A stretch of DNA of 64,000 bases, taken from the NCBI RefSeq assembly GCF_000716335.1, contig NZ_KL591017.1, forward strand, positions 134,049-198,048, given 5' to 3'. How positions within the stretch are numbered: the stretch's first letter is position 1; the number at the start of each line of letters is the position of its first letter. Shown here in pieces: positions 42,971 through 50,905 of the stretch. This stretch comes from Streptomyces sp. NRRL S-118 (GTDB lineage Bacteria > Actinomycetota > Actinomycetes > Streptomycetales > Streptomycetaceae). The notes under the pieces were generated by a model. The model saw nothing but the letters and a program-made list of their open reading frames with translations, was not told where the DNA came from and searched no databases. A program made the translations under genes and the position numbers.

Positions 42971-43681
42971 TCATGCACGCCAGTCGAGCGGGACCTGCTT
43001 CGCCCGGTCCCACGGACGTTCCCACCCGGCGAAGTGCAGGATGCGGTCGATCAGACCGGCCGTGAAACCCCACACAAGTGCGGATTCGACCAGGAATGCC
43101 GGGCCGCGGTGGCCACTCGGGTGGACGGTCGTCGCCCGGTTGGCCGGATCCGTGAGATCCGCCACGGGGGCGGTGAAGACCCGGGCGGTCTCGGCGGGGT
43201 CGACGGCGCGGAAGGGGCTCGGGGAGCGCCACCAGGCGAGGACCGGTGTGACGATGAACCCGCTCACCGGGATGTAGAGGCGCGGCAGCACGCCGAAGAT
43301 CTGTACGCCGGCGGGGTCGAGGCCCGTCTCCTCCTCGGCCTCGCGCAGCGCGGCGTGCAGCGGCCCGGTGGTGTCCGGGTCGCCGTCCTCCGGGTCGAGC
43401 GCGCCCCCGGGGAAGGAGAGCTGGCCGGCGTGGGAACGCAGGCTGCCGGCGCGCTCCATGAGGAGCAGCTCGGGGCCGCGCTCACCCTCGCCGAAGAGGA
43501 TGAGCACGGCGGCCTGGCGGCCACCGGTCTCGGGCGGCAGAAAACGGCTGAGCTGCTCGGGCGCGATGGTGCGCGCCGCGCGGGCGACGGGCAGCAGCCA
43601 GTCGGGCAGCCCTTCGTCGGTGACGGCCACGGCCGTCCGCGTCCGCGCCGGGTGTCCGGCATCCTGTCTGGCGCGCGTCAT
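42971..43681 (-). CDS. Nudix hydrolase, CoA pyrophosphatase type
   Basis: A 236-residue Nudix protein. LLLMERAGSLRSHAGQLSFP leads into the Nudix box (GGALDPEDG, then AALREAEEETGLD), and the LRSHxGQxSFPGG lead is the signature of CoA-diphosphatases, which cut coenzyme A into phosphopantetheine and ADP. A C-terminal half with a Trp-rich patch (LAWWRSPSPF) follows, as in the NUDT7 family. The ATG at 43681 has GGGGGT 4 bp upstream. Transcribed toward the protease gene with a 60-bp gap, probably in the same operon. Confidence 0.88.
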   Translation of the reverse strand: MTRARQDAGHPARTRTAVAVTDEGLPDWLLPVARAARTIAPEQLSRFLPPETGGRQAAVLILFGEGERGPELLLMERAGSLRSHAGQLSFPGGALDPEDGDPDTTGPLHAALREAEEETGLDPAGVQIFGVLPRLYIPVSGFIVTPVLAWWRSPSPFRAVDPAETARVFTAPVADLTDPANRATTVHPSGHRGPAFLVESALVWGFTAGLIDRILHFAGWERPWDRAKQVPLDWRA

Positions 43682-43754
43682 AGGCACCCCCGGCTTTCCC
43701 AACGCGTTCCGGTCACTGGTTCGTTCCGCCGCTTCCTCATGCCTTCGAGTGATG

Positions 43755-44975
43755 TCACTCCTCGTCACCGGCGCCGAGCGGGGGCGCCGGCCGGCCCGGG
43801 TAGTCCGGCGGCGGTGCCAGGCGCTGGCCCGGCAGGCCGCCCTTCTCGTACTTCAGGAGCTTCGCGGCCTTCTCGGGGTCCGTCTCGCCCTCGCCGTACG
43901 ACGGGCACAGGGGCGCGATCGGGCAGGCGCCGCAGGCGGGCTTGCGGGAGTGGCAGATACGGCGGCCATGGAAGATCACGCGGTGCGAGAGCATGGTCCA
44001 CTCGGACTTCGGGAAGATCGAGCAGATCTCCTCCTCGACCCGCTCCGGGTCCTCCTGCCCGGTCCACTTCCAGCGGCGCACGAGGCGGCCGAAGTGGGTG
44101 TCGACGGTGATGCCCGGAACGCCGAAGGCGTTGCCGAGGACGACGTTGGCCGTCTTGCGGCCGACGCCGGGGAGCGTGACCAGGTCCTGCAGGCGGCCGG
44201 GGACCTCGCCGCCGAAGTCGTCCCGCAGCGCCTTGGACAGGCCCAGCAGGGACCGCGCCTTCGCCCGGAAGAACCCGGTGGGCCGGATCAGCTCCTCCAG
44301 CTCCTCGGGCACGGCGGCGGCCATGTCCTCGGGGGTCGGGTACTTGGCGAAGAGCGCGGGGGTCGTCTGGTTGACCCGCAGGTCGGTCGTCTGGGCGGAC
44401 AGGACGGTCGCCACGAGCAGCTCGAACGGGTTGCGGAAGTCGAGCTCGGGATGGGCGTACGGATACACCTCGGCGAGCTCCCGGTTGATCCGCCGCGCCC
44501 TGCGCACCATGGCGAGCCGCGACTCCGGCTTGCCCGGCCGGCGCGCGGGCCCGGCGGCGGGCGTCACCTCGGCGGCCCCGGCCGCCTTCGCGGGCTTCGC
44601 GCGCTGGGCTGCCTGGGCGGTCCTGGTGGTCTTGTCAGCCTTCGCGCTCTTCGCGGGCTTGGCGGTCTTCGCGGGCTTGGCGGTCTTCGCGGGCTTGGCG
44701 GTCTTCGCGGGCTTGGCGGTCTTCGCGGGCGCGGCGGTCTTCGCGGGCTCCGCCGCCTTGGGCGGCTTCGCCGCCTTCGCCGCCTTCGCGGGCTTGGCGG
44801 TCTTCGCGGGCTTGGCCGCCTTGGGGGGCTGGGCCGCCTTCGCGGTCGCGCTTGCGGGTGCGGGCTCGGCCGAGGAGCGACGCGGGCGCGACGCGGTCCG
44901 CTTCGCGGTTTTTGTCGGTTGTACGGACGAAGGCGACACCTGTTCGCCCACAGCGGAATTCTGTTCCCCGGACAC
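43755..44975 (-). CDS. nth: Endonuclease III with a long Lys/Ala-rich N-terminal tail
   Basis: A 406-residue base-excision repair glycosylase/AP lyase for oxidised pyrimidines. The catalytic domain (about 185-395) is complete: helix-hairpin-helix [12 protein letters not shown] with the Schiff-base Lys, Asp in TVDTHFGRL, and a [4Fe-4S] cluster Cys set C-x6-C-x2-C-x5-C ([18 protein letters not shown]). Before it is a 170-residue disordered tail with many AKTAKPAK repeats, so the protein is nearly twice the usual 210-220 residues. The GTG at 44975 ([10 protein letters not shown]) is chosen as the first start with protein-like sequence; others lie inside the tail. It is divergent from crp. Confidence 0.93.
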   Translation of the reverse strand: MSGEQNSAVGEQVSPSSVQPTKTAKRTASRPRRSSAEPAPASATAKAAQPPKAAKPAKTAKPAKAAKAAKPPKAAEPAKTAAPAKTAKPAKTAKPAKTAKPAKTAKPAKSAKADKTTRTAQAAQRAKPAKAAGAAEVTPAAGPARRPGKPESRLAMVRRARRINRELAEVYPYAHPELDFRNPFELLVATVLSAQTTDLRVNQTTPALFAKYPTPEDMAAAVPEELEELIRPTGFFRAKARSLLGLSKALRDDFGGEVPGRLQDLVTLPGVGRKTANVVLGNAFGVPGITVDTHFGRLVRRWKWTGQEDPERVEEEICSIFPKSEWTMLSHRVIFHGRRICHSRKPACGACPIAPLCPSYGEGETDPEKAAKLLKYEKGGLPGQRLAPPPDYPGRPAPPLGAGDEE

Positions 44976-45201
44976 TCTCCCGGCCCCCTTGGCCTGCGCT
45001 CTCACCGGCAATTGGACACCCGGCCAGCCTAAGCGCCCGCACCGACATCTGCCCCGGGCACGAGCGATCACGACCCAATCGGGGCCCTGCCGTACGGACA
45101 CGCGTACCAGTGCGTCAAACTTGTTGTGATTGATCGCACTGTTTTACCGTCCGGCATCATGGGACCAGACTCCCTGAGCAGGTCGACATAGGAGAGAACT
45201 C

Positions 45202-45876
45202 GTGGACGACGTTCTGCGGCGCGCCCCGCTCTTCGCGGCGCTCGATGACGAGCAGGCCGCGGAGCTCCGCGCCTCGATGAGTGAAGTGACGCTCGCCCGT
45301 GGCGACGCGCTCTTCCACGAAGGCGACCCGGGCGATCGGCTCTACGTGGTCACCGAGGGAAAGGTGAAGCTCCACCGCACCTCTCCCGACGGCCGCGAGA
45401 ACATGCTCGCCGTCCTGGGCCCCGGTGAGCTGATCGGCGAGCTGTCCCTCTTCGACCCGGGTCCGCGCACGGCCACCGCGACCGCGCTGACCGAGGTCAA
45501 GCTGCTGGGCCTCGGCCACAACGACCTGCAGCCCTGGCTCAACGCGCGCCCCGAGGTCGCCAGCGCCCTGCTGCGCGCCGTCGCCCGGCGCCTGCGCAAG
45601 ACCAACGACCAGATGTCCGACCTGGTCTTCTCCGACGTGCCGGGCCGCGTCGCCCGCGCGCTCCTGGACCTGTCGCGCCGCTTCGGCGTGCAGTCCGAGG
45701 AGGGCATCCACGTCGTGCACGACCTCACCCAGGAGGAGCTGGCACAGCTCGTCGGCGCCTCCCGCGAGACGGTCAACAAGGCGCTCGCCGACTTCGCGGG
45801 CCGCGGGTGGCTGCGCCTGGAGGCGCGTGCCGTGATCCTGCTCGACGTCGAGCGGCTCGCGAAGCGCTCGCGCTAG
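45202..45876 (+). CDS. crp: Cyclic-AMP receptor protein-type regulator
   Basis: A 224-residue Crp/Fnr-family transcription factor. The cyclic-nucleotide pocket is at GELIGELSLFDPGPRTATAT (about residues 73-92, with the Arg that contacts the phosphate), a long dimer helix follows, and the C-terminal winged helix has its recognition helix in LTQEELAQLVGASRETVNKA. In S. coelicolor Crp controls germination, growth and antibiotic genes. The GTG start has AGGAGAG 6 bp upstream. The 226-bp gap to nth holds both promoters. A strong two-way terminator ends the gene. Confidence 0.96.
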   Translation: MDDVLRRAPLFAALDDEQAAELRASMSEVTLARGDALFHEGDPGDRLYVVTEGKVKLHRTSPDGRENMLAVLGPGELIGELSLFDPGPRTATATALTEVKLLGLGHNDLQPWLNARPEVASALLRAVARRLRKTNDQMSDLVFSDVPGRVARALLDLSRRFGVQSEEGIHVVHDLTQEELAQLVGASRETVNKALADFAGRGWLRLEARAVILLDVERLAKRSR

Positions 45877-45932
45877 TCACCGTCGGCGGATCCCGCGCCG
45901 GTCGGGCGACCGCGCCGGTTCGACGCCACAGG

Positions 45933-45967
45933 AAAGGGCCGCCCCGGAGTTCCCGGGGCGGCCCTTT
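45933..45967. terminator. Two-way terminator between crp and the SPFH gene
   Basis: A perfect 15-bp stem (AAAGGGCCGCCCCGG, 45933-45947 with 45953-45967) with loop AGTTC, ending in TTT on both strands. It separates converging genes. Confidence 0.9.
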
Positions 45968-46065
45968 CGGCGTCGGCGCCGCGCGTCAGCCGTGTCGGCC
46001 GGAGCGGCCGGCCGTACGGCCGCAGCGGCCCCCTGACGGCCGGCCACGGCCGGCCACGGCCTACG

Positions 46066-46956
46066 TCAGTTCTTCGTGCCGTCCACGATCAGCGGGTTCC
46101 CGCTGCCGCCGCCGCACGGGACCGCGTAGACGGGCTGCTTGGCGGCCGCCTCCTTGAAGGCGTCGATGCACTGGTTCATCAGGACCTTGTCCGTCAGCGA
46201 GTCACTGAGGATCTTGTTCGCGCGGGCGATGCCCTCCGCCTCGATCCTGCGCCGCTCGGACTCCGCCTTGGCCGTACGCGCCGCCTCGGTCGCCCGCTCC
46301 GTCGCCTGCTGCTGCTGGATCTTGCGGTCGATCTGGCTCTGGAGCTGGTCCGACGGCTTCACGTTCCGCAGGTTCACCGTGGTCACGTCGATGCCGCGGG
46401 GCGCGAGGCGCTCCTTGATCAGGTCGCCGATCTCCGTGTTGATCTTCTCGCGGGCCGAGGCGTACCCCTCCTCGCTCGTGTGACGCGCGAAGACGTTACG
46501 GATGATCTCCCTGCTGTCCGGGAAGACCAGCCGCTGCTGGATCGCCTCCTCGCTGCCGGCGAGCTTGTACAGCTCCACGGCCTTGGCGGGCGTGACGGCC
46601 CACTTGACCGTCACTTCCGCGTACATCACGCCGCCCTGGGACGAGCGGACCTCGACCACGTCCTTGTCGGACAGGTTCAGGTCGACCGGGCGGGTCGAGA
46701 AGGTGGTGACGTTCGTGAACGGCGAGGTGAAGTTCATGCCGGACGTCATGGGCGAGCCGACCTTGCCGAAGGTGACCGGCACGCCGACCTCGTACGCGCT
46801 GATGACGTGCAGGCAGCTCGCCACCGCGGCGAACAGCCCCGCGAGCAGCGCCCCGGCCGAACCGAGCGTGAGGCCGCGCCGGTCGGTGCTGCGGCCGACG
46901 AAGAACAGCACCGCCGCCGCGATGAGCAACAGGATGGACAGGACGAACACAGGCAT
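46066..46956 (-). CDS. SPFH/band-7 (prohibitin-like) membrane protein
   Basis: A 296-residue protein with two N-terminal membrane helices (FVLSILLLIAAAVLFFVG and about residues 32-52), an SPFH domain (about 50-200) and a coiled coil (QSQIDRKIQQQQATERATEA and beyond) before a short Cys-containing tail (YAVPCGGGSGN). SPFH proteins form membrane-associated rings or microdomains and often modulate proteases or membrane complexes. GGGGGGA precedes the ATG. It converges on crp and stands apart from the next operon. Exact role unknown. Confidence 0.87.
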   Translation of the reverse strand: MPVFVLSILLLIAAAVLFFVGRSTDRRGLTLGSAGALLAGLFAAVASCLHVISAYEVGVPVTFGKVGSPMTSGMNFTSPFTNVTTFSTRPVDLNLSDKDVVEVRSSQGGVMYAEVTVKWAVTPAKAVELYKLAGSEEAIQQRLVFPDSREIIRNVFARHTSEEGYASAREKINTEIGDLIKERLAPRGIDVTTVNLRNVKPSDQLQSQIDRKIQQQQATERATEAARTAKAESERRRIEAEGIARANKILSDSLTDKVLMNQCIDAFKEAAAKQPVYAVPCGGGSGNPLIVDGTKN

Positions 46957-47135
46957 TCCCCCCAGAACGAAGCGCAGAAGCGCAACAATGAGCTAAGTAA
47001 GCGGAGCGTAAAGCATGGGCCCGCGGTTCCCGGACGGGGTTCACCGGGCCCGGATCACGGCATGCCGGACCCGGCCCCGCCCTCACACCGGGAGGGGACC
47101 GCCGCGCCCGGACGGAGCCGGGCGCGAACGGACCG

Positions 47136-47213
47136 TGCTCGGAACAGACCGGGCTCGGCGGACGCGCTCGGAACAGACCGGGTGGGGAACGGACCGGGTG
47201 GGGAACGGACCGC
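47136..47213. repeat. Short direct repeats upstream of the MBL-gene stop
   Basis: GCTCGGAACAGACCGGG occurs at 47136-47152 and 47165-47181, then GGTGGGGAACGGACCG twice in tandem up to 47213. The block ends exactly at the metallo-beta-lactamase-fold gene stop. No function is visible. Confidence 0.7.
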
Positions 47214-48044
47214 TCAGATCAGGCCGTGCTCGCCCAGGTACTCCATCTGCGCCCGCACCGACAGTTCCGCCGCCGGCCACAGCGACCGGTCCACGTCCGC
47301 GTACACGTGGGCCACGACCTCGGGCGCCGTCCGGTAGCCGTTCTCGACGGCGGTCTCCACCTGGGCGAGGCGGCTCGCGCGGTGGGCCAGGTAGTACTCG
47401 ACGGCCCCCTGCGCGTCCTCCAGGACCGGCCCGTGCCCCGGCAGGACGGTGTGCACGCCGTCGTCGACCGTCAGCGAACGCAGTCGGCGCAGCGAGTCCA
47501 GGTAGTCGCCCAGCCGCCCGTCCGGATGGGCCACCATCGTCGTACCGCGCCCGAGGACCGTGTCGCCCGTGAGGACCGCGCGGTCCGCCGGCAGGTGGAA
47601 GCTGAGCGAGTCGGCGGTGTGCCCGGGCGTCGGTACGACACGCAGCTCCAGGCCCCCGACCTCGACCACCTCGCCCGGCCCGAGGCCCTCGTCACCGAGC
47701 CGCAGCGCCGGGTCCAGCGCGCGCACCGGCGCGCCCGTCAGCTCGGCGAACCGCACGGCGCCCTCCGCGTGGTCCGGGTGGCCGTGGGTGAGCAGCGTCA
47801 GCGCCACGCGCTTGCCCATCCGCTCGGCGGTCTCGACGACCCGGGAGAGGTGTCCCTCGTCGAGCGGGCCCGGGTCGACGACCACCGCGGCCGCGGAGCC
47901 GGGCTCGGACAGCAGCCAGGTGTTCGTGCCGTCGAGGGTCATGGCGGACGGGTTCGGCGCGAGGACGTTGACGGCGCGGGCGGTCGCGGGGCCGGAGACC
48001 ACGGCCCCCCGCGGCTGCCCGGGAAGCGCGGCGGCGTCGGTCAT
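47214..48044 (-). CDS. Metallo-beta-lactamase-fold hydrolase
   Basis: A 276-residue MBL-fold enzyme. The metal motif is LLTHGHPDHAEG (H-x-H-x-D-H), with further ligands in PTPGHTADS, LTGDTVLG and VLPGHGPVL, so the dinuclear zinc site is complete. It belongs to the LACTB2/Rv3677c-like group, whose members cut nucleic acids or small esters. The ATG overlaps the Nudix stop as ATGA, so the two enzymes are made together. The C-terminal helix pair (LAHRASRLAQVETAVENGYR) is the group's hallmark. Confidence 0.9.
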   Translation of the reverse strand: MTDAAALPGQPRGAVVSGPATARAVNVLAPNPSAMTLDGTNTWLLSEPGSAAAVVVDPGPLDEGHLSRVVETAERMGKRVALTLLTHGHPDHAEGAVRFAELTGAPVRALDPALRLGDEGLGPGEVVEVGGLELRVVPTPGHTADSLSFHLPADRAVLTGDTVLGRGTTMVAHPDGRLGDYLDSLRRLRSLTVDDGVHTVLPGHGPVLEDAQGAVEYYLAHRASRLAQVETAVENGYRTAPEVVAHVYADVDRSLWPAAELSVRAQMEYLGEHGLI

Positions 48045-48931
48045 GCGGAAGACCCCCCTATGGGTGCGTCCGTCTTCGGTACGTGCTTGGTGAACTCCTC
48101 GTGACCCGGCCAGCTCAGGACCACCTCGTCGCCCTCCAGGCGGGCCTGCGCCAGCACGGGGGTGAGGTCCTGGTGCCGCGCCGCGTCCAGGGCTGCGACG
48201 GGCGTCCCGTACGGCTCCAGGGAGCGCAGCGTGGCGATGGTCGGCGGCATCATCAGCAGCTCGCCGCGGTCGTATCCGGCCGCCGCGTCGGCGGGACGGA
48301 TCCACACCGTACGGTCGGCCTCGGTGGAGGCGTTGTAGGTCTGCTGGCCCTGTGGCAGCGCGGCCACGAAGAACCAGGTGTCGTAGCGGCGCGGCTCGAA
48401 CTCCGGGGTGATCCAGCGCGCCCACGCCCCCAGCAGGTCCGAGCGCAGCACCAGCCCGCGCCGGTCCAGGAAGTCGGCGAACGCCAGCTCGCGCGCCACC
48501 AGGGCCGCCCGGTCCGCCTCCCAGTCCTCGCCCGTGGTGTCGGCGACGACGGAGCCGGCGGTCGGCCCGGCGAGCAGGACGCCCGCCTCCTCGTAGGTCT
48601 CGCGCACCGCCGCGCAGACGATGGCCTGCGCTCCTGCCGGGTCCGCGACCCCGAGCCGGTCCGCCCATGCCTCGGGGGACGGTCCCGCCCACCGCACCGG
48701 GTGCTCGTCCCGCGGGTCCACGCCGCCGCCCGGGTAGGCGTACGCGCCTCCGGCGAAGGCCATGGAGGCGCGCCGGCGCAGCATGTGGACCTCGGGGCCG
48801 CCACCGTCGGCGCCGTCCCGCAGGAGGAGCACGGTCGCCGCCCGCTTGGGCGTCACGGCCGCGAGGGTGCCGTCGGCGAGCGCGCGGATGCGGGCGGGCC
48901 ACTCCGGCGGGTACCACTGACCATTGGACAT
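48041..48931 (-). CDS. Nudix hydrolase of the NUDT19-like type
   Basis: A 296-residue Nudix-fold protein. The start of the domain (AATVLLLRDG, VHMLRRRASMAFAGGAYAYP) and a Nudix box split by an insert (PGGGVDPRDE, then AAVRETYEEAGVLL) are visible. The family includes NUDT19 and other CoA or NDP-sugar hydrolases. A long C-terminal region (RRYDTWFFVAALPQGQQTYN) completes the fold. It is translationally coupled to the MBL-fold gene downstream; the shared substrate, if any, is unknown. No clear ribosome site decides the ATG at 48931. Confidence 0.85.
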   Translation of the reverse strand: MSNGQWYPPEWPARIRALADGTLAAVTPKRAATVLLLRDGADGGGPEVHMLRRRASMAFAGGAYAYPGGGVDPRDEHPVRWAGPSPEAWADRLGVADPAGAQAIVCAAVRETYEEAGVLLAGPTAGSVVADTTGEDWEADRAALVARELAFADFLDRRGLVLRSDLLGAWARWITPEFEPRRYDTWFFVAALPQGQQTYNASTEADRTVWIRPADAAAGYDRGELLMMPPTIATLRSLEPYGTPVAALDAARHQDLTPVLAQARLEGDEVVLSWPGHEEFTKHVPKTDAPIGGSSA

Positions 48932-49040
48932 GGCCGGATGCTATGCGCATCCGGCCCGATGTTCGAGAGGAAAGGTGGATACGGCAACGGCTCCACGGAG
49001 CACGCGCCGGGCTCGCGCGGAGCGGAGCCGCCAGGTCGTT

Positions 49041-49215
49041 CCGGTCAGGACGATCCGGCCGGGCCAGAACCGGCCAGGAGGACCGGGCCGGGACGAACCC
49101 GCCCGGAACGATCCGGCCAGGGCAGAACCGGTCAGGCCAGAACCGGTCAGGAGGACCGGGCCGGGACAGGACCGGTCAGGACAGCACCGATACCGATCCG
49201 GCCAGGACGAGACCG
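49041..49215. repeat. Tandem CCGGTCAGGA-type repeats between RidA and Nudix genes
   Basis: A 33-bp unit (GGCCAGAACCGG, then Y, then CAGGAGGACCGG and GCCGGGAC) occurs at 49062-49094 and 49135-49167 with one mismatch, in a longer unit of about 73 bp. Within it ACCGGTCAGG-like 11-12-bp pieces recur at least six times. The 295-bp gap between the RidA stop and the Nudix start has no gene. Function unknown. Confidence 0.8.
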
Positions 49216-49226
49216 GTCACGTCAGG

Positions 49227-49697
49227 TCAGTCCTGGACCAGTTCCACCTGGATCTCGACCTCGACCGGCGCGTCCAGAGGCAGCACCGCGACGCCCACCG
49301 CGCTGCGCGCGTGCACGCCCTTGTCACCGAGGACCTCGCCCAGCAGCTCGCTCGCACCGTTGAGGACGGCCGGCTGACCCGTGAAGTCGGGAGCCGAGGC
49401 GACGAACCCGACGACCTTCACGATCCGCGCGATGCGGTCCAGGTCGCCCGCGACCGACTTCACGGCGGCCAGCGCGTTCAGCGCGCAGATCCGCGCGAGC
49501 TCCTTGGCCTCCTCCGGCGTGACCTCGCCGCCCACCTTGCCGGTGACCGGAAGCTTGCCCTCCACCATCGGCAGCTGGCCGGCCGTGTACACGTACACCC
49601 CGGAGCGGACCGCCGGCTGGTACGCGGCCAGCGGGGGCACGACCTGCGGCAGCGTCAGGCCGAGCTCCGCGAGCACGGCCTCGACACGGCCGGTCAC
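49227..49697 (-). CDS. RidA-family (Rid/YjgF) protein
   Basis: A 156-residue RidA-superfamily protein (Rv3678c type). The family folds as a trimer that in classic RidA hydrolyses reactive enamine/imine intermediates. Here the sequence has VYTAGQLPMVEGKL, NALAAVKSVAGDLDRI, and the terminal VEIQVELV, but no Arg in the position of RidA Arg105 is obvious, so the enzyme role is uncertain. The GTG at 49697 overlaps the DUF4177 stop as GTGA, with GGGAGA 5 bp upstream. The longer open frame to 49922 is out-of-frame shadow. Confidence 0.88.
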   Translation of the reverse strand: MTGRVEAVLAELGLTLPQVVPPLAAYQPAVRSGVYVYTAGQLPMVEGKLPVTGKVGGEVTPEEAKELARICALNALAAVKSVAGDLDRIARIVKVVGFVASAPDFTGQPAVLNGASELLGEVLGDKGVHARSAVGVAVLPLDAPVEVEIQVELVQD

Positions 49698-49852
49698 TGC
49701 TTCTCCCGCTTCAGGTACGCCACGAGCTGCTCGGGGTTGTTCGGCCCCGGCACGACCTGGACGAGCTCCCAGCCGTCCTCGCCCCAGGTGTCCAGGATCT
49801 GCTTGGTCGCGTGCACGAGAAGGGGCACGGTCGCGTATTCCCACTTGGTCAT
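49694..49852 (-). CDS. DUF4177 microprotein
   Basis: A 52-residue protein, TKWEYATVPLLVHATKQILD, TWGEDGWELVQVVPGPNNPE and a basic end. The Trp-Glu-Tyr start and GWELV core are the DUF4177 signature. A counterpart stands before the RidA gene in mycobacteria. Its stop overlaps the RidA GTG, so both are translated together. No strong ribosome site is seen; the ATG is supported by the family start. Function unknown. Confidence 0.85.
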   Translation of the reverse strand: MTKWEYATVPLLVHATKQILDTWGEDGWELVQVVPGPNNPEQLVAYLKREKQ

Positions 49853-49939
49853 GGTGCCGACTGTAGCCGCTGCCGCCGACAGCACCGCCAAGGGCAGCCT
49901 CCTGCTTGACGCGCGCGGGCACTGGTTAGGCTCGAAGGC

Positions 49940-50905
49940 GTGAGCAGGCTCCAGGTCGTCAGCGGCAAGGGCGGTACCGGTAAGACGACGGTCGCCGCCG
50001 CCCTCGCGCTCGCCCTCGCGACCGAGGGCAAGCGGACACTCCTCGTGGAGGTCGAAGGCAGACAGGGCATCGCGCAACTCTTCGAAACGGAGGCGCTCCC
50101 GTACGAGGAGCGCAAGATCGCCGTCGCGCCGGGCGGCGGGGAGGTGTACGCGCTGGCCATCGACGCCGAGCGCGCGCTCCTCGACTACCTCCAGATGTTC
50201 TACAAACTCGGCTCGGCGGGGCGGGCGCTGAAGAAACTCGGCGCCATAGACTTCGCGACCACCATCGCGCCGGGCGTCCGGGACGTGCTGCTGACGGGCA
50301 AGGCCTGCGAAGCGGTACGACGCCGGGAGAAGCAGGCCGGTTTCGTCTACGACTACGTCGTCATGGACGCCCCGCCCACCGGTCGCATCACCCGCTTCCT
50401 CAACGTCAACGACGAGGTGGCGGGGCTCGCGCGCATCGGCCCGATACACAATCAGGCGCAGGCCGTCATGCGGGTGCTGAAGTCTCCGGAGACAGCGGTT
50501 CACCTGGTGACGCTGCTGGAGGAGATGCCGGTCCAGGAGACCGCGGACGGCGTCGCGGAGCTGCGTTCCGCCGACCTCCCGGTGGGCAACGTCATCGTGA
50601 ACATGGTCCGCCCGCACGTCCTGGACGAGGACGCGGTACGGGCCGCCTCCGACGGCCACCGCAAGGACATCGCCAAGGCGCTCGCCGCAGCCGGGGTGGC
50701 CGGTTCGGCCCGGCTGCTCACGCCGTTGCTGGAGGAGGCCGCCGAGCACGCGCAGCGGGTGCAGCTGGAGCGCGAGCAGCGGGAGCTGCTGGCGAAACTC
50801 CAGGTGCCCACGTACGAACTGCCGTTCCTGGGGGACGGCGTCGATCTGGCCGGGCTCTACCGGCTGGCCAAGGAACTACGCGAGCAGCTTGGGGTGACGG
50901 CATGA
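49940..50905 (+). CDS. ArsA/GET3-like ATPase, first of a pair (Rv3679 type)
   Basis: A 321-residue anion-pump-type ATPase with SGKGGTGKTT at residues 8-17 (deviant Walker A), VEVEGRQG after strand 2, and DYVVMDAPPTGR as Walker B. It lacks the metal-binding Cys of arsenite ArsA. In mycobacteria the paired Rv3679/Rv3680 ATPases form a complex with a role in tolerance to toxic metabolites such as glycerol. The second subunit follows with ATGA overlap. The GTG start is 87 bp from the divergent DUF4177 gene. Confidence 0.88.
   Translation: MSRLQVVSGKGGTGKTTVAAALALALATEGKRTLLVEVEGRQGIAQLFETEALPYEERKIAVAPGGGEVYALAIDAERALLDYLQMFYKLGSAGRALKKLGAIDFATTIAPGVRDVLLTGKACEAVRRREKQAGFVYDYVVMDAPPTGRITRFLNVNDEVAGLARIGPIHNQAQAVMRVLKSPETAVHLVTLLEEMPVQETADGVAELRSADLPVGNVIVNMVRPHVLDEDAVRAASDGHRKDIAKALAAAGVAGSARLLTPLLEEAAEHAQRVQLEREQRELLAKLQVPTYELPFLGDGVDLAGLYRLAKELREQLGVTA

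Noticed and set aside
44560..44860. Regular 12-18-bp repeats that look like a CRISPR or minisatellite array
   Set aside because: They encode the AKTAKPAK tail of endonuclease III in frame; there are no unique spacers.
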